The notes: generated from the sequence alone by a model not told the origin. DNA of 64,000 nt from Chromatiales bacterium (GCA_027076405.1 JALTJN010000362.1:62001-126000), one strand, 5' to 3'; numbered from the stretch's first letter, positions 54,977 through 63,964 are shown. A program made the numbers and translations.

Positions 54977-55005
54977 GAGCGTCATTCTCCTAGTTATAGT
55001 TAAAA

Positions 55006-55100
55006 GAATGAGCGCCGTTTTATCCAATTAAACTTACAAAAAGCTGAATTGAATCTGTCTTTCCTGAGCCTGACGGATTAAACCGCTGCAGCGCCCCTCA
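55006..55100 (-). promoter_or_regulatory. SAH riboswitch upstream of ahcY
   Basis: Read leftward, GAGGGGCGCTGCAGCGG, then TTTAAT and CCGTCAGGCTCAGG, then a variable A/T-rich arm, then ACGGCGCTCATTC. These are the conserved blocks of the SAH riboswitch: the GCGCTGC/CAGGCTC core and the 3' GGCGCTC that pairs back. It ends about 30 bases before the ahcY start codon. SAH binding switches ahcY on. Confidence 0.92.
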
Positions 55101-55137
55101 AAAAAAACAGTGTGTTCTTAATTTTGAAAATGAATTT

Positions 55138-55222
55138 TAAACCACGGGGAACACGGGGTACACAGGGAGCTCGTAAAAAATTGCAAATATTTCCTCGTGC
55201 TCCCTGAGTACCCTGTGGTTTA
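55138..55222. repeat. Inverted repeat of the CCAC-GGGGACAC family
   Basis: Left arm TAAACCACGGGGAACACGGG continuing to CAGGGAGC (55138-55170) and right arm GCTCCCTGAGTACCCTGTGG then TTTA (55199-55222) are imperfect inverted copies around about 28 AT-rich bases. It lies between metK and ahcY and may serve as the metK transcript end. Confidence 0.75.
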
Positions 55223-55226
55223 TTAT

Positions 55227-56384
55227 TTAGATTCCTGCGGAATCTCGTAAAGCATCCGCTTTATCCGTCTTTTCCCAGCTGACATTAAGATCTTCGCGAC
55301 CAAAGTGGCCGTATGCGGCCGTTGGAGCATAAATGGGACGAAGTAAATCCAGCATTTTCACCAGGCCACCGGCGCGTAAATCAAAATGTTCGCGTACTAA
55401 TTCAACAATGCGTGAATTATCAACTTTGCCGGTACCAAAAGTTTCTACACTTATCGATGTAGGTTCTGATACACCAATCGCATAAGAAATTTGGATTTCA
55501 CAGCGATCAGCAAGACCGGCAGCGACGATATTTTTAGCCACATAACGACCTGCGTATGCTGCAGAACGGTCAACTTTTGATGGATCCTTACCGGAGAAAG
55601 CTCCGCCACCATGACGCGCCATGCCGCCATAAGTATCCACAATAATTTTACGACCGGTTAAACCACAATCACCCACCGGGCCACCAATAACAAAACGACC
55701 GGTAGGATTAATGAAATATTTTGTGTTCTTATCTAACCATTCTGCTGGTAATACAGGTTTGATAATTTCATCCATAACCGCTTCAACCAGAGCACTTTGC
55801 TCAATATTGTCATCGTGTTGAGTGGAGAGGACGACAGCATCAATCCCTACAGGTTTGTTGCCTTCGTAACGGAAAGTTACCTGACTTTTTGCATCCGGGC
55901 GTAACCAGGGCAAGGTTTTGTTTTTACGTACTTCAGCCTGACGTTTCACTAAACGGTGGGCAAAAGTGATGGGAGCAGGCATTAAAACATCGGTCTCATT
56001 ACTGGCATAACCAAACATTAAACCCTGATCGCCAGCACCTTGTTCGTGAGCATCGGTTTCATCAACACCCATGGCAATGTCAGCAGACTGTTTGTCGATA
56101 GCGGTAATAATAGCGCAGGACTCGTAATCAAAGCCCATTTCAGAACTGTTATAACCAATTTCTTTAATTCGGTTACGAACCACATCATTCATATCAACCC
56201 AGGCTGATGTTGTAATTTCACCAGATAAAACCACCATTCCGGTATTCACCATTGTTTCACAGGCAACACGCGCTTTGGGATCTTGCTCTAAAATTGCGTC
56301 TAACACGGAGTCCGAAATTTGATCGGCAACTTTGTCCGGGTGACCTTCTGATACTGACTCTGATGTAAATAAGTACTCACTCAT
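55227..56384 (-). CDS. metK: S-adenosylmethionine synthetase
   Basis: Makes SAM from methionine and ATP. The 385-residue protein has [20 protein letters not shown] (His catalytic region), [12 protein letters not shown] and the P-loop-like [19 protein letters not shown], plus the Mg/K-binding aspartates. The ATG has AAAGGAAT upstream but also a strong terminator ending 20 bases before it, so its expression depends on read-through (see the SAM-II-like leader). Confidence 0.97.
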   Translation of the reverse strand: MSEYLFTSESVSEGHPDKVADQISDSVLDAILEQDPKARVACETMVNTGMVVLSGEITTSAWVDMNDVVRNRIKEIGYNSSEMGFDYESCAIITAIDKQSADIAMGVDETDAHEQGAGDQGLMFGYASNETDVLMPAPITFAHRLVKRQAEVRKNKTLPWLRPDAKSQVTFRYEGNKPVGIDAVVLSTQHDDNIEQSALVEAVMDEIIKPVLPAEWLDKNTKYFINPTGRFVIGGPVGDCGLTGRKIIVDTYGGMARHGGGAFSGKDPSKVDRSAAYAGRYVAKNIVAAGLADRCEIQISYAIGVSEPTSISVETFGTGKVDNSRIVELVREHFDLRAGGLVKMLDLLRPIYAPTAAYGHFGREDLNVSWEKTDKADALRDSAGI

Positions 56385-56402
56385 TATTTTATTCCTTTCA
56401 TA

Positions 56403-56438
56403 AAAAAAACCGCTTTAGCAAAGGACTAAAGCGGTTTT
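56403..56438 (-). terminator. Intrinsic terminator in the metK leader
   Basis: Read leftward: AAAACCGCTTTAG, a 7-base loop, CTAAAGCGGTTTT, then a run of T. The 13-bp stem is perfect. It sits between the SAM-II-like aptamer and metK, with about 20 bases to the start codon. Confidence 0.93.
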
Positions 56439-56467
56439 CTGGAATTTGTGATCCCGTTTGGATCTTA

Positions 56468-56524
56468 AGCTCCGCTTTAGCCGTATTTATTAAGCGCCCG
56501 CAATCTGAATTCAAATCGGCGCTG
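56468..56524 (-). promoter_or_regulatory. SAM-II-type (SAM-II/SAM-V-like) riboswitch aptamer of metK
   Basis: Read leftward: GCGCCGATTTGAA, TTCAGATTGCGGGCGC, TTAATAAATACGGCTAAA, then GCGGAGC. The P1 stem is GCGCC/GGCGC, loop 1 has GATTT...GATTGC and the 3' strand AATAAAT..GGCTAAA, matching the SAM-II consensus (metX-type aptamer of alphaproteobacteria) in every conserved block. Its last segment GCTAAAGCGG can alternatively pair with CCGCTTTAG of the downstream terminator stem. Confidence 0.88.
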
Positions 56525-56534
56525 TTTGGTGATT

Positions 56535-56562
56535 ATTATAGCCATAAATTGCTTTAAGTCAA
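56535..56562 (-). promoter_or_regulatory. Sigma-70-like promoter of the metK leader
   Basis: Read leftward: TTGACT (56562-56557), 16 bases, TATAAT (56540-56535). Transcription would begin around 56528, a few bases before the aptamer, giving a leader of about 140 nucleotides. Confidence 0.75.
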
Positions 56563-56580
56563 AAAATGGGGGTAATTTTT

Positions 56581-56770
56581 GCCACGAAGGACACGAAGAT
56601 AGTAAAGATTGAACCACTGGGGACACTGGGGGATTTTATTTGGGCGGATTGTTTGAATTATTGTGTGGTCGCTTACCGTTAGAATAAAACGAATAGTTTT
56701 TTAAAGATTCTCCCTGTGTCCCTCGTGGTTTTTTATTATCTTAAATTTGTGTTCTTGGTGCCCTTCGTGG
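56581..56770. repeat. Nested inverted repeats of the CCACGAAGGACAC family
   Basis: Outer arms: GCCACGAAGGACACGAAGA (56581-56599) and GTTCTTGGTGCCCTTCGTGG (56751-56770). Inner arms: AACCACTGGGGACACTGGGG (56612-56631) and TCTCCCTGTGTCCCTCGTGG then TT (56709-56730). The whole is a 190-base nested imperfect palindrome between the metK promoter and the thioredoxin-like gene. It is non-coding. Confidence 0.8.
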
Positions 56771-56816
56771 TTTAAAATATTTCTTTATTTAAACGTATTG
56801 ATAGAAGGGGTTTGTA

Positions 56817-57371
56817 ATGGTCAGTCTGGAAACACCAGTATGTGAGTTTGATAAAGACGCAATCGATTTTTCATTACCCGGTGTCGATGGAAAAAATTGG
56901 ACATTAAAAGAGTGTGCCGGTGAAAAAGGCTTGCTGGTAATGTTTATTTGCAATCACTGCCCGTATGTTAAAGCTATTTTAAAAAGATTAGTACGAGATA
57001 CAAAAGCCCTAAAAGAGATTGGGGTTAATACTGTGGCAATTATGTCGAATGACCCAACAGAATATGCAGAAGATTCTTTTGAAAATATGCAGAAAATTGC
57101 GCGGGAATCGGAATTTTCTTTTCCTTATTTACTCGATGAAACACAAGAAGTCGCGAAAGCTTATGGCGCTGTCTGTACTCCGGATTTTTTTGGTTACAAT
57201 GCCGATTTAAAATTACAATATCGAGGCCGTTTTGATGCCAGTCGTAAGGAAACCGCAGCAGATGATGTGCGTCGTGATTTATTTGAGTCTATGAAAGAGG
57301 TCGCTGAAGCCGGTAAAGGGCCTGCAGAGCAAATTCCGAGCATGGGTTGTTCTATTAAGTGGAAAACATAA
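56817..57371 (+). CDS. Thioredoxin/peroxiredoxin-like protein
   Basis: The 184-residue cytoplasmic protein has an AhpC/TSA-type thioredoxin fold: FSLPGVDGKNWTLKECAGEKG, then FICNHCPYVKAIL with a redox CNHC pair (Cys45, Cys48), then VCTPDFFGYNADLKLQYRGRFDAS, and SMGCSIKWK at the end. The CNHC motif and ending define a widespread thioredoxin-family group of unassigned substrate. AAGGGG is a strong ribosome site. A decayed copy of its C-terminus lies at about 61.7 kb. Confidence 0.88.
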   Translation: MVSLETPVCEFDKDAIDFSLPGVDGKNWTLKECAGEKGLLVMFICNHCPYVKAILKRLVRDTKALKEIGVNTVAIMSNDPTEYAEDSFENMQKIARESEFSFPYLLDETQEVAKAYGAVCTPDFFGYNADLKLQYRGRFDASRKETAADDVRRDLFESMKEVAEAGKGPAEQIPSMGCSIKWKT

Positions 57372-57397
57372 AAAGAGCTCTCGTTTTTTGCGTTATT

Positions 57398-57432
57398 AAG
57401 ACTGAAAACAAACCCTAGTGTTTTTCAGCCTT
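57398..57432. terminator. Bidirectional hairpin between convergent genes
   Basis: AAGACTGAAAAC (57398-57409) pairs with GTTTTTCAGCCTT (57420-57432) with one wobble and one extra base. It lies between the thioredoxin-like gene and the convergent repeat lipoprotein. Confidence 0.6.
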
Positions 57433-57463
57433 AATTTTGCAGTTTATCCCTGCCTTATTTAGT

Positions 57464-58936
57464 TCATTTTATATCACTGACTTCGCCGCCAGGTACTAAA
57501 ATGCCATTGAGTTTGGTACTGCTGCCGGGAGTTGCAAACGGTACCCAATAGAGTTCATTGACCCCCACTGTGTCTTGATCGGCAAGATATACAACGCCTT
57601 TATTATTCGCTGTGATGATATAACCAAAAGAAATATCTCTGTTGCTTATTAGAGGAGAGTTAAGTTTCGTACTGGCACCCGGGTTGGCAAGAACAACCCG
57701 ATAGAGTTCGCTTTGTCCATAGGTGTCCTGATCTGCACGATAAATCACTGCGCTGCTATCTGGTGTAGTGCTGAAATCAGCAAGGACACCTCCACTTGGT
57801 GTGAGTGTGCCGTTGAGCTTGGTGCTATTGCCAAGACTGGTCATCTTAACCTGATAGAGCTCATAAATATTATTCGCCGTCTGGTCTGCACTATAAATGA
57901 CACTTTTTCCATCTGCTGTAAGAGTGAAGCTGCTAATGCCGGTAAAAACGGGAAGTAGCGGATTGATTTTTGCGCTGACAGTTGGGGTTGCAAACGGCAC
58001 CCGGTAGAGTTCATTCACTCCGTCTGTGTCTTGATCGGCTTTATAAATAACAGCGCTGCTATTTGGTGTTATCACAAAGCGCTCGACATCTCCGCCTGCA
58101 ACTAATGGGGGATTGAGTTTAATGCTGTTTGCAGGGTTATTCAGATTAACCCGGTAGAGTTCACGAACAGTACTCGCATCCTGAGTTGCACTATAAATGA
58201 TAGCTGTATTGTCCGGTGTAAACTCATACTCGACGATGCTGCCGCCTGACACTAATGGCGGTGTTAATCGGGTGCTATTCGCTTTGCCGAGAGAGTCATC
58301 GTAAATGTTAAGCCCAACTGTCGCGCCGTTACTTAATTTTTGCACATATTGCACAATATATTTCCCATCTTTTGACCATGGGTTTTTATTATATAGCGCA
58401 GCGGAAACTTGTGGAGGGTTCCCCACGTTACCATTTATTTTTTTTTGATTTGTACCATCGATGTTAATCAAATAGATTTCTGGTACACCATCAATGTCTG
58501 CATCAGCTGAGTAGACTACTTTGCTGCCGTCTGGAGAGATAGCAAAGGTGATTACATCCGCATTTGCATGCGTCAAACGAGTTCTAAGTCGTGTACTGAC
58601 GTTTGGGGTGTCCAAGTCTACACGGTAAATATCGAACTTATTATCAATGTCCTGATCTGCAATATAGACGACACTTTTTTTGTTTGGTGTAAGGGCAAAT
58701 TGTCGAACATTTCCACCCATGACCAGATCAGGAGTAATTTTTGCGCCGGTATCACTGCGATACAGCTCAAACATTCCATCGATATCCTGATCTGCTTTAT
58801 AAACGACAAGGGGCAAGTCAACTTTGCCGGAAGCGGTTGTATCTCCTCCATCGCCGCCACCGCCACAAGCAGACAATAGTAAGGTTAAGAATAAGAGAAC
58901 ACCAACTTGTAAATTAACGTCTTTATATGAATTCAT
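57464..58936 (-). CDS. Lipoprotein with TolB-like propeller repeats carrying DxDxDG loops
   Basis: The 490-residue product has a signal peptide with lipobox LSAC (Cys24), then Gly/Asp-rich linker, then about nine repeats of 45-50 residues. Each has VVYxADQDxDGxxELYRV followed by x-KLNxPLVxGGxVxxFxxTPD, the WD40/TolB (DUF5050-like) propeller pattern. Repeats 1, 2, 3, 6, 8 and 9 keep a DxDxDGxxE-type loop that resembles calcium-binding loops; repeat 4 is degenerate. It would be an outer-membrane or periplasmic lipoprotein. Function unknown. The last repeat stops after one strand, so the blade may be closed by the N-terminus. Confidence 0.82.
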   Translation of the reverse strand: MNSYKDVNLQVGVLLFLTLLLSACGGGGDGGDTTASGKVDLPLVVYKADQDIDGMFELYRSDTGAKITPDLVMGGNVRQFALTPNKKSVVYIADQDIDNKFDIYRVDLDTPNVSTRLRTRLTHANADVITFAISPDGSKVVYSADADIDGVPEIYLINIDGTNQKKINGNVGNPPQVSAALYNKNPWSKDGKYIVQYVQKLSNGATVGLNIYDDSLGKANSTRLTPPLVSGGSIVEYEFTPDNTAIIYSATQDASTVRELYRVNLNNPANSIKLNPPLVAGGDVERFVITPNSSAVIYKADQDTDGVNELYRVPFATPTVSAKINPLLPVFTGISSFTLTADGKSVIYSADQTANNIYELYQVKMTSLGNSTKLNGTLTPSGGVLADFSTTPDSSAVIYRADQDTYGQSELYRVVLANPGASTKLNSPLISNRDISFGYIITANNKGVVYLADQDTVGVNELYWVPFATPGSSTKLNGILVPGGEVSDIK

Positions 58937-59093
58937 GATTTAGTCCTTTTGAATAAAATTTTCCATACTGTAATGTGATAACTCGCTGTCGATGAACTTA
59001 TGCGAATATCATAGTTGGGGGATGTATGCTGAATATTATGCAGACAGAAAAGGACGTTGACCATTAGTCAAAAGTCTTGTTCGACACCATACT

Positions 59094-59116
59094 TTAGTCT
59101 GTGGTCTGTAGACTAA
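59094..59116. promoter_or_regulatory. Inverted repeat upstream of the hybrid kinase
   Basis: TTAGTCT (59094-59100) and AGACTAA (59110-59116) form a 7+9+7 inverted repeat. A further TTAGTC-AAAAGTCT cluster lies at 59064-59077. It lies in the divergent region between the lipoprotein and the hybrid kinase; it may be the binding site of the adjacent NarL-type regulator. Confidence 0.4.
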
Positions 59117-59167
59117 TGAATAAGTAATAGTATGGAATCAGGTAGCTGTTATCTATAGTATATCTTT

Positions 59168-60937
59168 ATGATAAAACGAAGCGAAAAAAACAATAACATA
59201 GAACCGAAAATACAAGCGGATCAGATCGAACATGTATTTCGTCCTTTTATGGCGATGTTGATTTCGAATACGATTTTAAGTGTTGTGGTTTTGTTAATTT
59301 TTTTACCATATGTTTCACAAACTATCGTATTCGGCTGGTTTGTCGTGATGCAACTGGTTACATTTTTTAGACTGGTTATTTATATTCATTATCATCGGCA
59401 TTTTACTGCGGCAAATGTTGACTGGTATGCACGTTACTTCACCATGGGGTCTTTTTTGTATGGTGTTCTTTATGGTGCCGCTGGAGTGATATTTTTTGTT
59501 GCAGATAATGATTTATTACAAATTTTATTATTAGTTATTCTGCTTGGCGCTGGCGCTGCCGGTGTTATTACAAAGATTGGCTGGCTTCAGAGCCTGCATG
59601 CCTATTTACCCATTTCATTGATACCAATGACAGTTATGCTACTTACTAGTGGTGAACAACTACAACTTGCCCTGGCACTCTCGATTATCGCCTTTCTGAT
59701 AGTGACTTATTTTTATGCGATTTCGGCTAATCGTGATCTTATTGAAAGTTTTAAGTTACGTTATGAGAACATTGAACTACTGGAACAGCTTCGTGAGCAA
59801 AAAAACGAAGCAGAAAAAGCAAGTATTGCCAAATCAAAATTTCTTGCGGTGGCCAGTCACGACCTGCGTCAACCTTTACATGCTTTAACGCTATTTACTT
59901 CGGTGTTGAATGAGTCTATTCAGTATCCAAAGGTACGTAAGGTTGTCGATCAGATTAATGCTTCGGTAGATGCGTTGCAAAATTTATTCAATGCCTTGCT
60001 GGACATATCACGGCTTGATGCAGGTGTTATACAGGTAGAAAAAACAAAATTTTATCTTCAGCCCTTATTTAATAAACTGGTTAATGACTTTGAGCCGCTC
60101 GCTCAAGAAAAAGGTTTGCAAATTAATTGCCCCCCTTGTGATTATGCCGTGCAAAGCGACTTAGTGCAGCTTGAACAAATATTACGTAATTACATTTCTA
60201 ATGCAATTCGCTATACCAGTAAAGGGAGCATAAAAATTTGTTGCGTTGCAGATGCCGGTAATATCACTATTCATGTTATCGATACCGGTCTGGGGATTGA
60301 TGAGAAAAATCAACACCTGATCTTTGACGAGTTTTATCAATTAACAAACCCTGAACGTGACAGGAGCAAAGGTCTGGGGCTTGGTTTAGCCATCGTGCAT
60401 CGTACAGCTAAATTATTGGACCACCCTATTTATGTCGATTCTCAATTCGGAAAGGGTTCAACATTTTCTGTTTGTATTCCGCAGGCACATAATGTGGAAG
60501 TCCATGACATGGATAGTCATCATATCAAATTGAATCACCAGCCTGTGTCGAATGAGCTTATTGTAGTTATTGATGACGAGGCTAGTATTCGGGAAGGTAT
60601 GCAAAGCTTGTTGGAACAGTGGGGCTATCAAGTCATTAGCGCGGCAGATGAAGAACAAGTATTGAATTTATTGCGGCAACAAAATCGTACACCGGATGGG
60701 ATTATTGCCGATTATCGATTGCGTGATTATAAAACGGGCATTGATGTGATTTATGCAATTCATGATGAATACAATAAAGAGATACCTGCACTTATTGTAA
60801 CAGGAGATATAGCAGCAGATCGCTTACGTGAAGTAAATGCCAGTGATTTTCAGGTTTTACATAAACCGGTTGCGCCGGTGAAGTTACGGACTTTTGTTCG
60901 CCATATTCATTTTCAGGGCGATAGTGCGCAAGATTAA
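59168..60937 (+). CDS. Hybrid sensor histidine kinase
   Basis: A 589-residue inner-membrane kinase. The N-terminal 180 residues contain about six membrane helices with no large periplasmic loop. A short coiled coil follows, then HisKA (VASHDLRQPLHALTLF, His231), HATPase (NYISNAIRYT; DTGLGID; GLGLGLAIV) and a C-terminal receiver (Asp515 in IIADYRL, then VLHKPV). The HDLRQPLHAL box and layout match kinases that pair with NarL/LuxR-type regulators in PQQ-alcohol or related systems. The cognate regulator is most likely the convergent gene, whose end overlaps it by 4 bases. Confidence 0.92.
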   Translation: MIKRSEKNNNIEPKIQADQIEHVFRPFMAMLISNTILSVVVLLIFLPYVSQTIVFGWFVVMQLVTFFRLVIYIHYHRHFTAANVDWYARYFTMGSFLYGVLYGAAGVIFFVADNDLLQILLLVILLGAGAAGVITKIGWLQSLHAYLPISLIPMTVMLLTSGEQLQLALALSIIAFLIVTYFYAISANRDLIESFKLRYENIELLEQLREQKNEAEKASIAKSKFLAVASHDLRQPLHALTLFTSVLNESIQYPKVRKVVDQINASVDALQNLFNALLDISRLDAGVIQVEKTKFYLQPLFNKLVNDFEPLAQEKGLQINCPPCDYAVQSDLVQLEQILRNYISNAIRYTSKGSIKICCVADAGNITIHVIDTGLGIDEKNQHLIFDEFYQLTNPERDRSKGLGLGLAIVHRTAKLLDHPIYVDSQFGKGSTFSVCIPQAHNVEVHDMDSHHIKLNHQPVSNELIVVIDDEASIREGMQSLLEQWGYQVISAADEEQVLNLLRQQNRTPDGIIADYRLRDYKTGIDVIYAIHDEYNKEIPALIVTGDIAADRLREVNASDFQVLHKPVAPVKLRTFVRHIHFQGDSAQD

Positions 60938-61575
60938 TCTTTGTTGCCGTGTTGGAACAATCCTTGTTTTTCAGCAGCCAAAATGGCTTGTGTACGATTG
61001 TTCACTCCCAGATTTTTTAATATGGAAGTAACATGCATTTTGATGGTCGCTTCTGCCAGGTTCATTTGACTTGCAATGACTTTATTCGAGTGACCTTGAG
61101 TTAACAAAGAAAGAACCTCTAACTGTCGAGGGGTTAGCCCTTTTGTATGATTATCATGCGGCTGTAAATTTACAGCTTCGTTTTTTGCCATATTGGGTGG
61201 CACATAAATTCCACCAGACAATACCATTCGTAAAGCATGGAGCATCACTGCACCAGTGGTTTCTTTTGGTATATAACCCACTGCGCCTGTGTCTAATGTA
61301 CGCTGGATATAATCACGTTCATTTGATGCCGATATAATAACAACGGGCAGTGCCGGAAAATGTTTTGTTATTGTTTCGAGTACAATAAACCCATTTTTAC
61401 CGGGCATATTGAGGTCGAGCAAAACCAAATCCAGATCAGGGGTTGTTGATACATGTTGTATGGCACTGTCATGATCTGCTGCTTCTAATATACAGACATG
61501 CTCTTCTAGTTCTGTGAGAACATGACATAAGCCTTCCCGAAATAGTGTGTGATCATCAACGATTAGAATTTTCAT
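60934..61575 (-). CDS. NarL/LuxR-family response regulator
   Basis: A 213-residue regulator with receiver (phospho-acceptor Asp54 in LLDLNMPGKNG, Lys in IPKETTG) and LuxR-type HTH (LTPRQLEVLSLLTQGHSNKVIASQMNLAEATIKMHVTSIL, about 147-190). Convergent with the hybrid kinase, with the two stops overlapping, and likely its partner, since the kinase has no other regulator nearby. Confidence 0.92.
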   Translation of the reverse strand: MKILIVDDHTLFREGLCHVLTELEEHVCILEAADHDSAIQHVSTTPDLDLVLLDLNMPGKNGFIVLETITKHFPALPVVIISASNERDYIQRTLDTGAVGYIPKETTGAVMLHALRMVLSGGIYVPPNMAKNEAVNLQPHDNHTKGLTPRQLEVLSLLTQGHSNKVIASQMNLAEATIKMHVTSILKNLGVNNRTQAILAAEKQGLFQHGNKD

Positions 61576-61936
61576 ATATTTTTAATAGAATGAAATTATA
61601 GCGCCCAATATACCTAATTTAAGGTCGCATCACCTAGTCATAATAGACAATATTGGACATTGAAGGACTTGTTATTGTTAAAGACAGATAATAATAAAGA
61701 AGTTTCCAAAGCCGGCAAAGGGCAAGCAGAGTAAATTTAGGGGACGTGTTATTCGAACATATGAAAAAGCGACTCAATAAAAACAGGGAGGGTAAATTTT
61801 TTTACACCATGATCATGGCAAAGAGCATCATATTTTATGATGGAAAACGCCGTCATTCAAAAAATATAGAAGTATAGTTTATGGATTAACGGCGCGAATA
61901 TCATAACGCTTGTATGGCCAGAACAAGCTAAAAGTA
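61576..61936. other. Intergenic region with decayed gene fragments
   Basis: About 360 bases with no intact gene. It holds the thioredoxin-like fragment listed separately and, at 61761-61877, a 38-codon frame with the string FYDGKRRHS. That string recalls the C-terminus of IS3-type transposases (FYNRKRRHS) but the likeness is short and uncertain. Confidence 0.55.
61696..61770 (+). pseudogene. Decayed C-terminal fragment of a thioredoxin-like gene
   Basis: The frame reads KEVSKAGKGQAE then stops; the intact gene at 57.3 kb reads KEVAEAGKGPAEQIPSMGC. Nucleotides match in AAGCCGG-x-AAAGGGC, GCAGAG and AAATT, with weaker likeness for about 20 bases more and further stops. It has no start. It is a remnant of a related gene or an old partial duplication. 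Confidence 0.6.
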
Positions 61937-63964
61937 CTAGCTGATTTTAAACTGGTTTACCAAGCTTTGAAGGTCTGTAGCAAGCCTGGATAATTCTGTG
62001 CTGGCCTTTGTGCTTTGAGATGCACTGTTTGCTGTTTCATCAGCAAGCTGGTTAATATTAATAATATTTTTGTTCATTTCTTCAGTGGTTGCAGATTGTT
62101 CTTCAGCTGCGCTGGCAATTTGTATATTCATTTCATTAATTGTTGAAACTGCACGTGTTATTGCTGCAAGTGCTTCACTGGCTTGTTTAGTTTGTTCGAC
62201 ACCAATGCTGGCTTTTTGCCTTCCTGTTTCCATAACGGCAACAGCATTTTTAGTGCCGCTTTGCAGACTCTCAATCATGACTTCAATCTCCTGGGTCGAT
62301 TCCTGGGTGCGTCCTGCTAAGGTTCTTACTTCATCTGCGACTACTGCGAAGCCTCGACCTTGCTCGCCTGCACGTGCCGCTTCAATGGCTGCATTGAGTG
62401 CAAGTAAATTAGTTTGCTCGGCGATACCTTTTATAACATCTAAAATACTGCCTATTTTGTCACTGTCATTTGCTAATTGATGGATTACATTTGATGCGTT
62501 CTCCACTTCGTGTGCTAACTCATCAATAGATGCAGATGCCTGATGAACAATAGCGTTTCCAGCTTTCGATTCATTGTCTGCGTTAGCAGCAGCACCGGAA
62601 GCTTCGCCTGCATTTCTTGCTACTTCCTGGACCGTTGCGGACATCTCATTCATTGCAGTGGCAACTTGCTCTGTTTCTGAACGTTGGCTATTTAAGTTTT
62701 TAGCACTTTCCTCGGAAATAATGGCTACCTCTTCAGAGGCAGAAGAAAGCTGGCTGGTTGCACTCATTATTTGCTGAACTAAGGCTTCAAATTTTTCAGA
62801 CATTGAATTGAAGTCAGTTGCAATTTTTTGCATTTCATCGTTACCATTTAATGATATGCGTGTACTTAAATCACCATTAGACATTTTTTGTGTTGCTGTT
62901 GCTACCCTTTGAACGTTATCAATAATTGAGAAGTACAATCCAACAAATAAATAAGATATAATTAATAATACAATAGCAACAATAATGAGTTCTAATACTT
63001 CATTTTTGAATTTTTTATTTATGCGTTGTTTGAAAAGAGAGCTTAATTCAGGTGCCATGCTGTCAAAAAGTTTATAGGCATGATTGATTGCTTTTGTTGC
63101 AACGCTGTAAACTTTATCGCTTGATATTGTAATTTGAGCGGGTTTAATTAATTCATTTTCCAGTAAATCCTTTAATTCAGTTATGGCTTTGTTATTAATA
63201 TTAATCAGAGTGCCTAACTTATATTTAATATCATTATTATCGGTAATAGCCGTATCTAAACCTGCTTTTAAGTGTGCAGCGTAATTATCAATGTTATTAA
63301 TTAAAACAGATAGCTTGACATAGGTTTTTTGAGAAAACTCTCCTTTGGCAGCAATACTAGAACCAACTGCTCGAGCCTGTCCCATATACTCCATCAGGTA
63401 AGGCAAGCTTGAAACTAAAGCTGCCCCCATGTAATAACTATCCTGTTTTGAATCAAGAGTAATCTTAGAGCTGTCTGCGACTAAGTTCATTAACAGCAAA
63501 ATATGACGAATTAATTGAGAATGTTTTTGTATTGCTTGTTCAGCAGATTGCTGCATGGAACTGGTTTTAATACTGTTCCATAATTTAATCAGCTTGCGGG
63601 TAGAGTCTTTTATTTTAAGTTCTTTACCCAGTTTATTTTCTATTTCTTGTAACTGAGAAAAGTAGTTATCAACCTCCAGACGTTTGCTCATAATACGATC
63701 TTTAAATTGGGTTGCACCATTTAAATATGCGGCAGTCATTCCTCTGTGTTGTTGTATGTGCTGTAATGGTAAGCGTAAAGACTGTAGATATGTGACGCCT
63801 TTAATTTCTTGATTTAAAAAATTAATTTCTTTCGATAAAATTTGAATCATGTTGTATGACAAATAACTTAAAGGAAGTATGATAATAAAAAATATTAAGC
63901 CGAACTTCAGCGGGAATTGAATTTTTCCCATAAAAATTGCAGCGGGTTTAAACAAAGTTTTCAT
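61937..63964 (-). CDS. Methyl-accepting chemotaxis protein with NIT-like sensor
   Basis: A 675-residue chemoreceptor from the ATG at 63964, which has AAGGAT 7 bases upstream. A membrane helix (about 20-42), then a helical periplasmic domain (about 43-325) with [17 protein letters not shown] near residue 60, as in NIT (nitrate/nitrite-sensing) domains. A second membrane helix (about 328-350), a HAMP domain ([16 protein letters not shown]), and the signalling tip [37 protein letters not shown]. The ligand is not determined. No flagellar chemotaxis genes adjoin; it may signal to the Chp system or to a distant Che cluster. Confidence 0.9.
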   Translation of the reverse strand: MKTLFKPAAIFMGKIQFPLKFGLIFFIIILPLSYLSYNMIQILSKEINFLNQEIKGVTYLQSLRLPLQHIQQHRGMTAAYLNGATQFKDRIMSKRLEVDNYFSQLQEIENKLGKELKIKDSTRKLIKLWNSIKTSSMQQSAEQAIQKHSQLIRHILLLMNLVADSSKITLDSKQDSYYMGAALVSSLPYLMEYMGQARAVGSSIAAKGEFSQKTYVKLSVLINNIDNYAAHLKAGLDTAITDNNDIKYKLGTLININNKAITELKDLLENELIKPAQITISSDKVYSVATKAINHAYKLFDSMAPELSSLFKQRINKKFKNEVLELIIVAIVLLIISYLFVGLYFSIIDNVQRVATATQKMSNGDLSTRISLNGNDEMQKIATDFNSMSEKFEALVQQIMSATSQLSSASEEVAIISEESAKNLNSQRSETEQVATAMNEMSATVQEVARNAGEASGAAANADNESKAGNAIVHQASASIDELAHEVENASNVIHQLANDSDKIGSILDVIKGIAEQTNLLALNAAIEAARAGEQGRGFAVVADEVRTLAGRTQESTQEIEVMIESLQSGTKNAVAVMETGRQKASIGVEQTKQASEALAAITRAVSTINEMNIQIASAAEEQSATTEEMNKNIININQLADETANSASQSTKASTELSRLATDLQSLVNQFKIS

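Noticed and set aside
62070..62480. 136-codon rightward frame inside the chemoreceptor signalling domain
   Set aside because: Antisense of the conserved MCP signalling tip; such open antisense frames are common in MCP genes because of Ala/Glu-rich codons.
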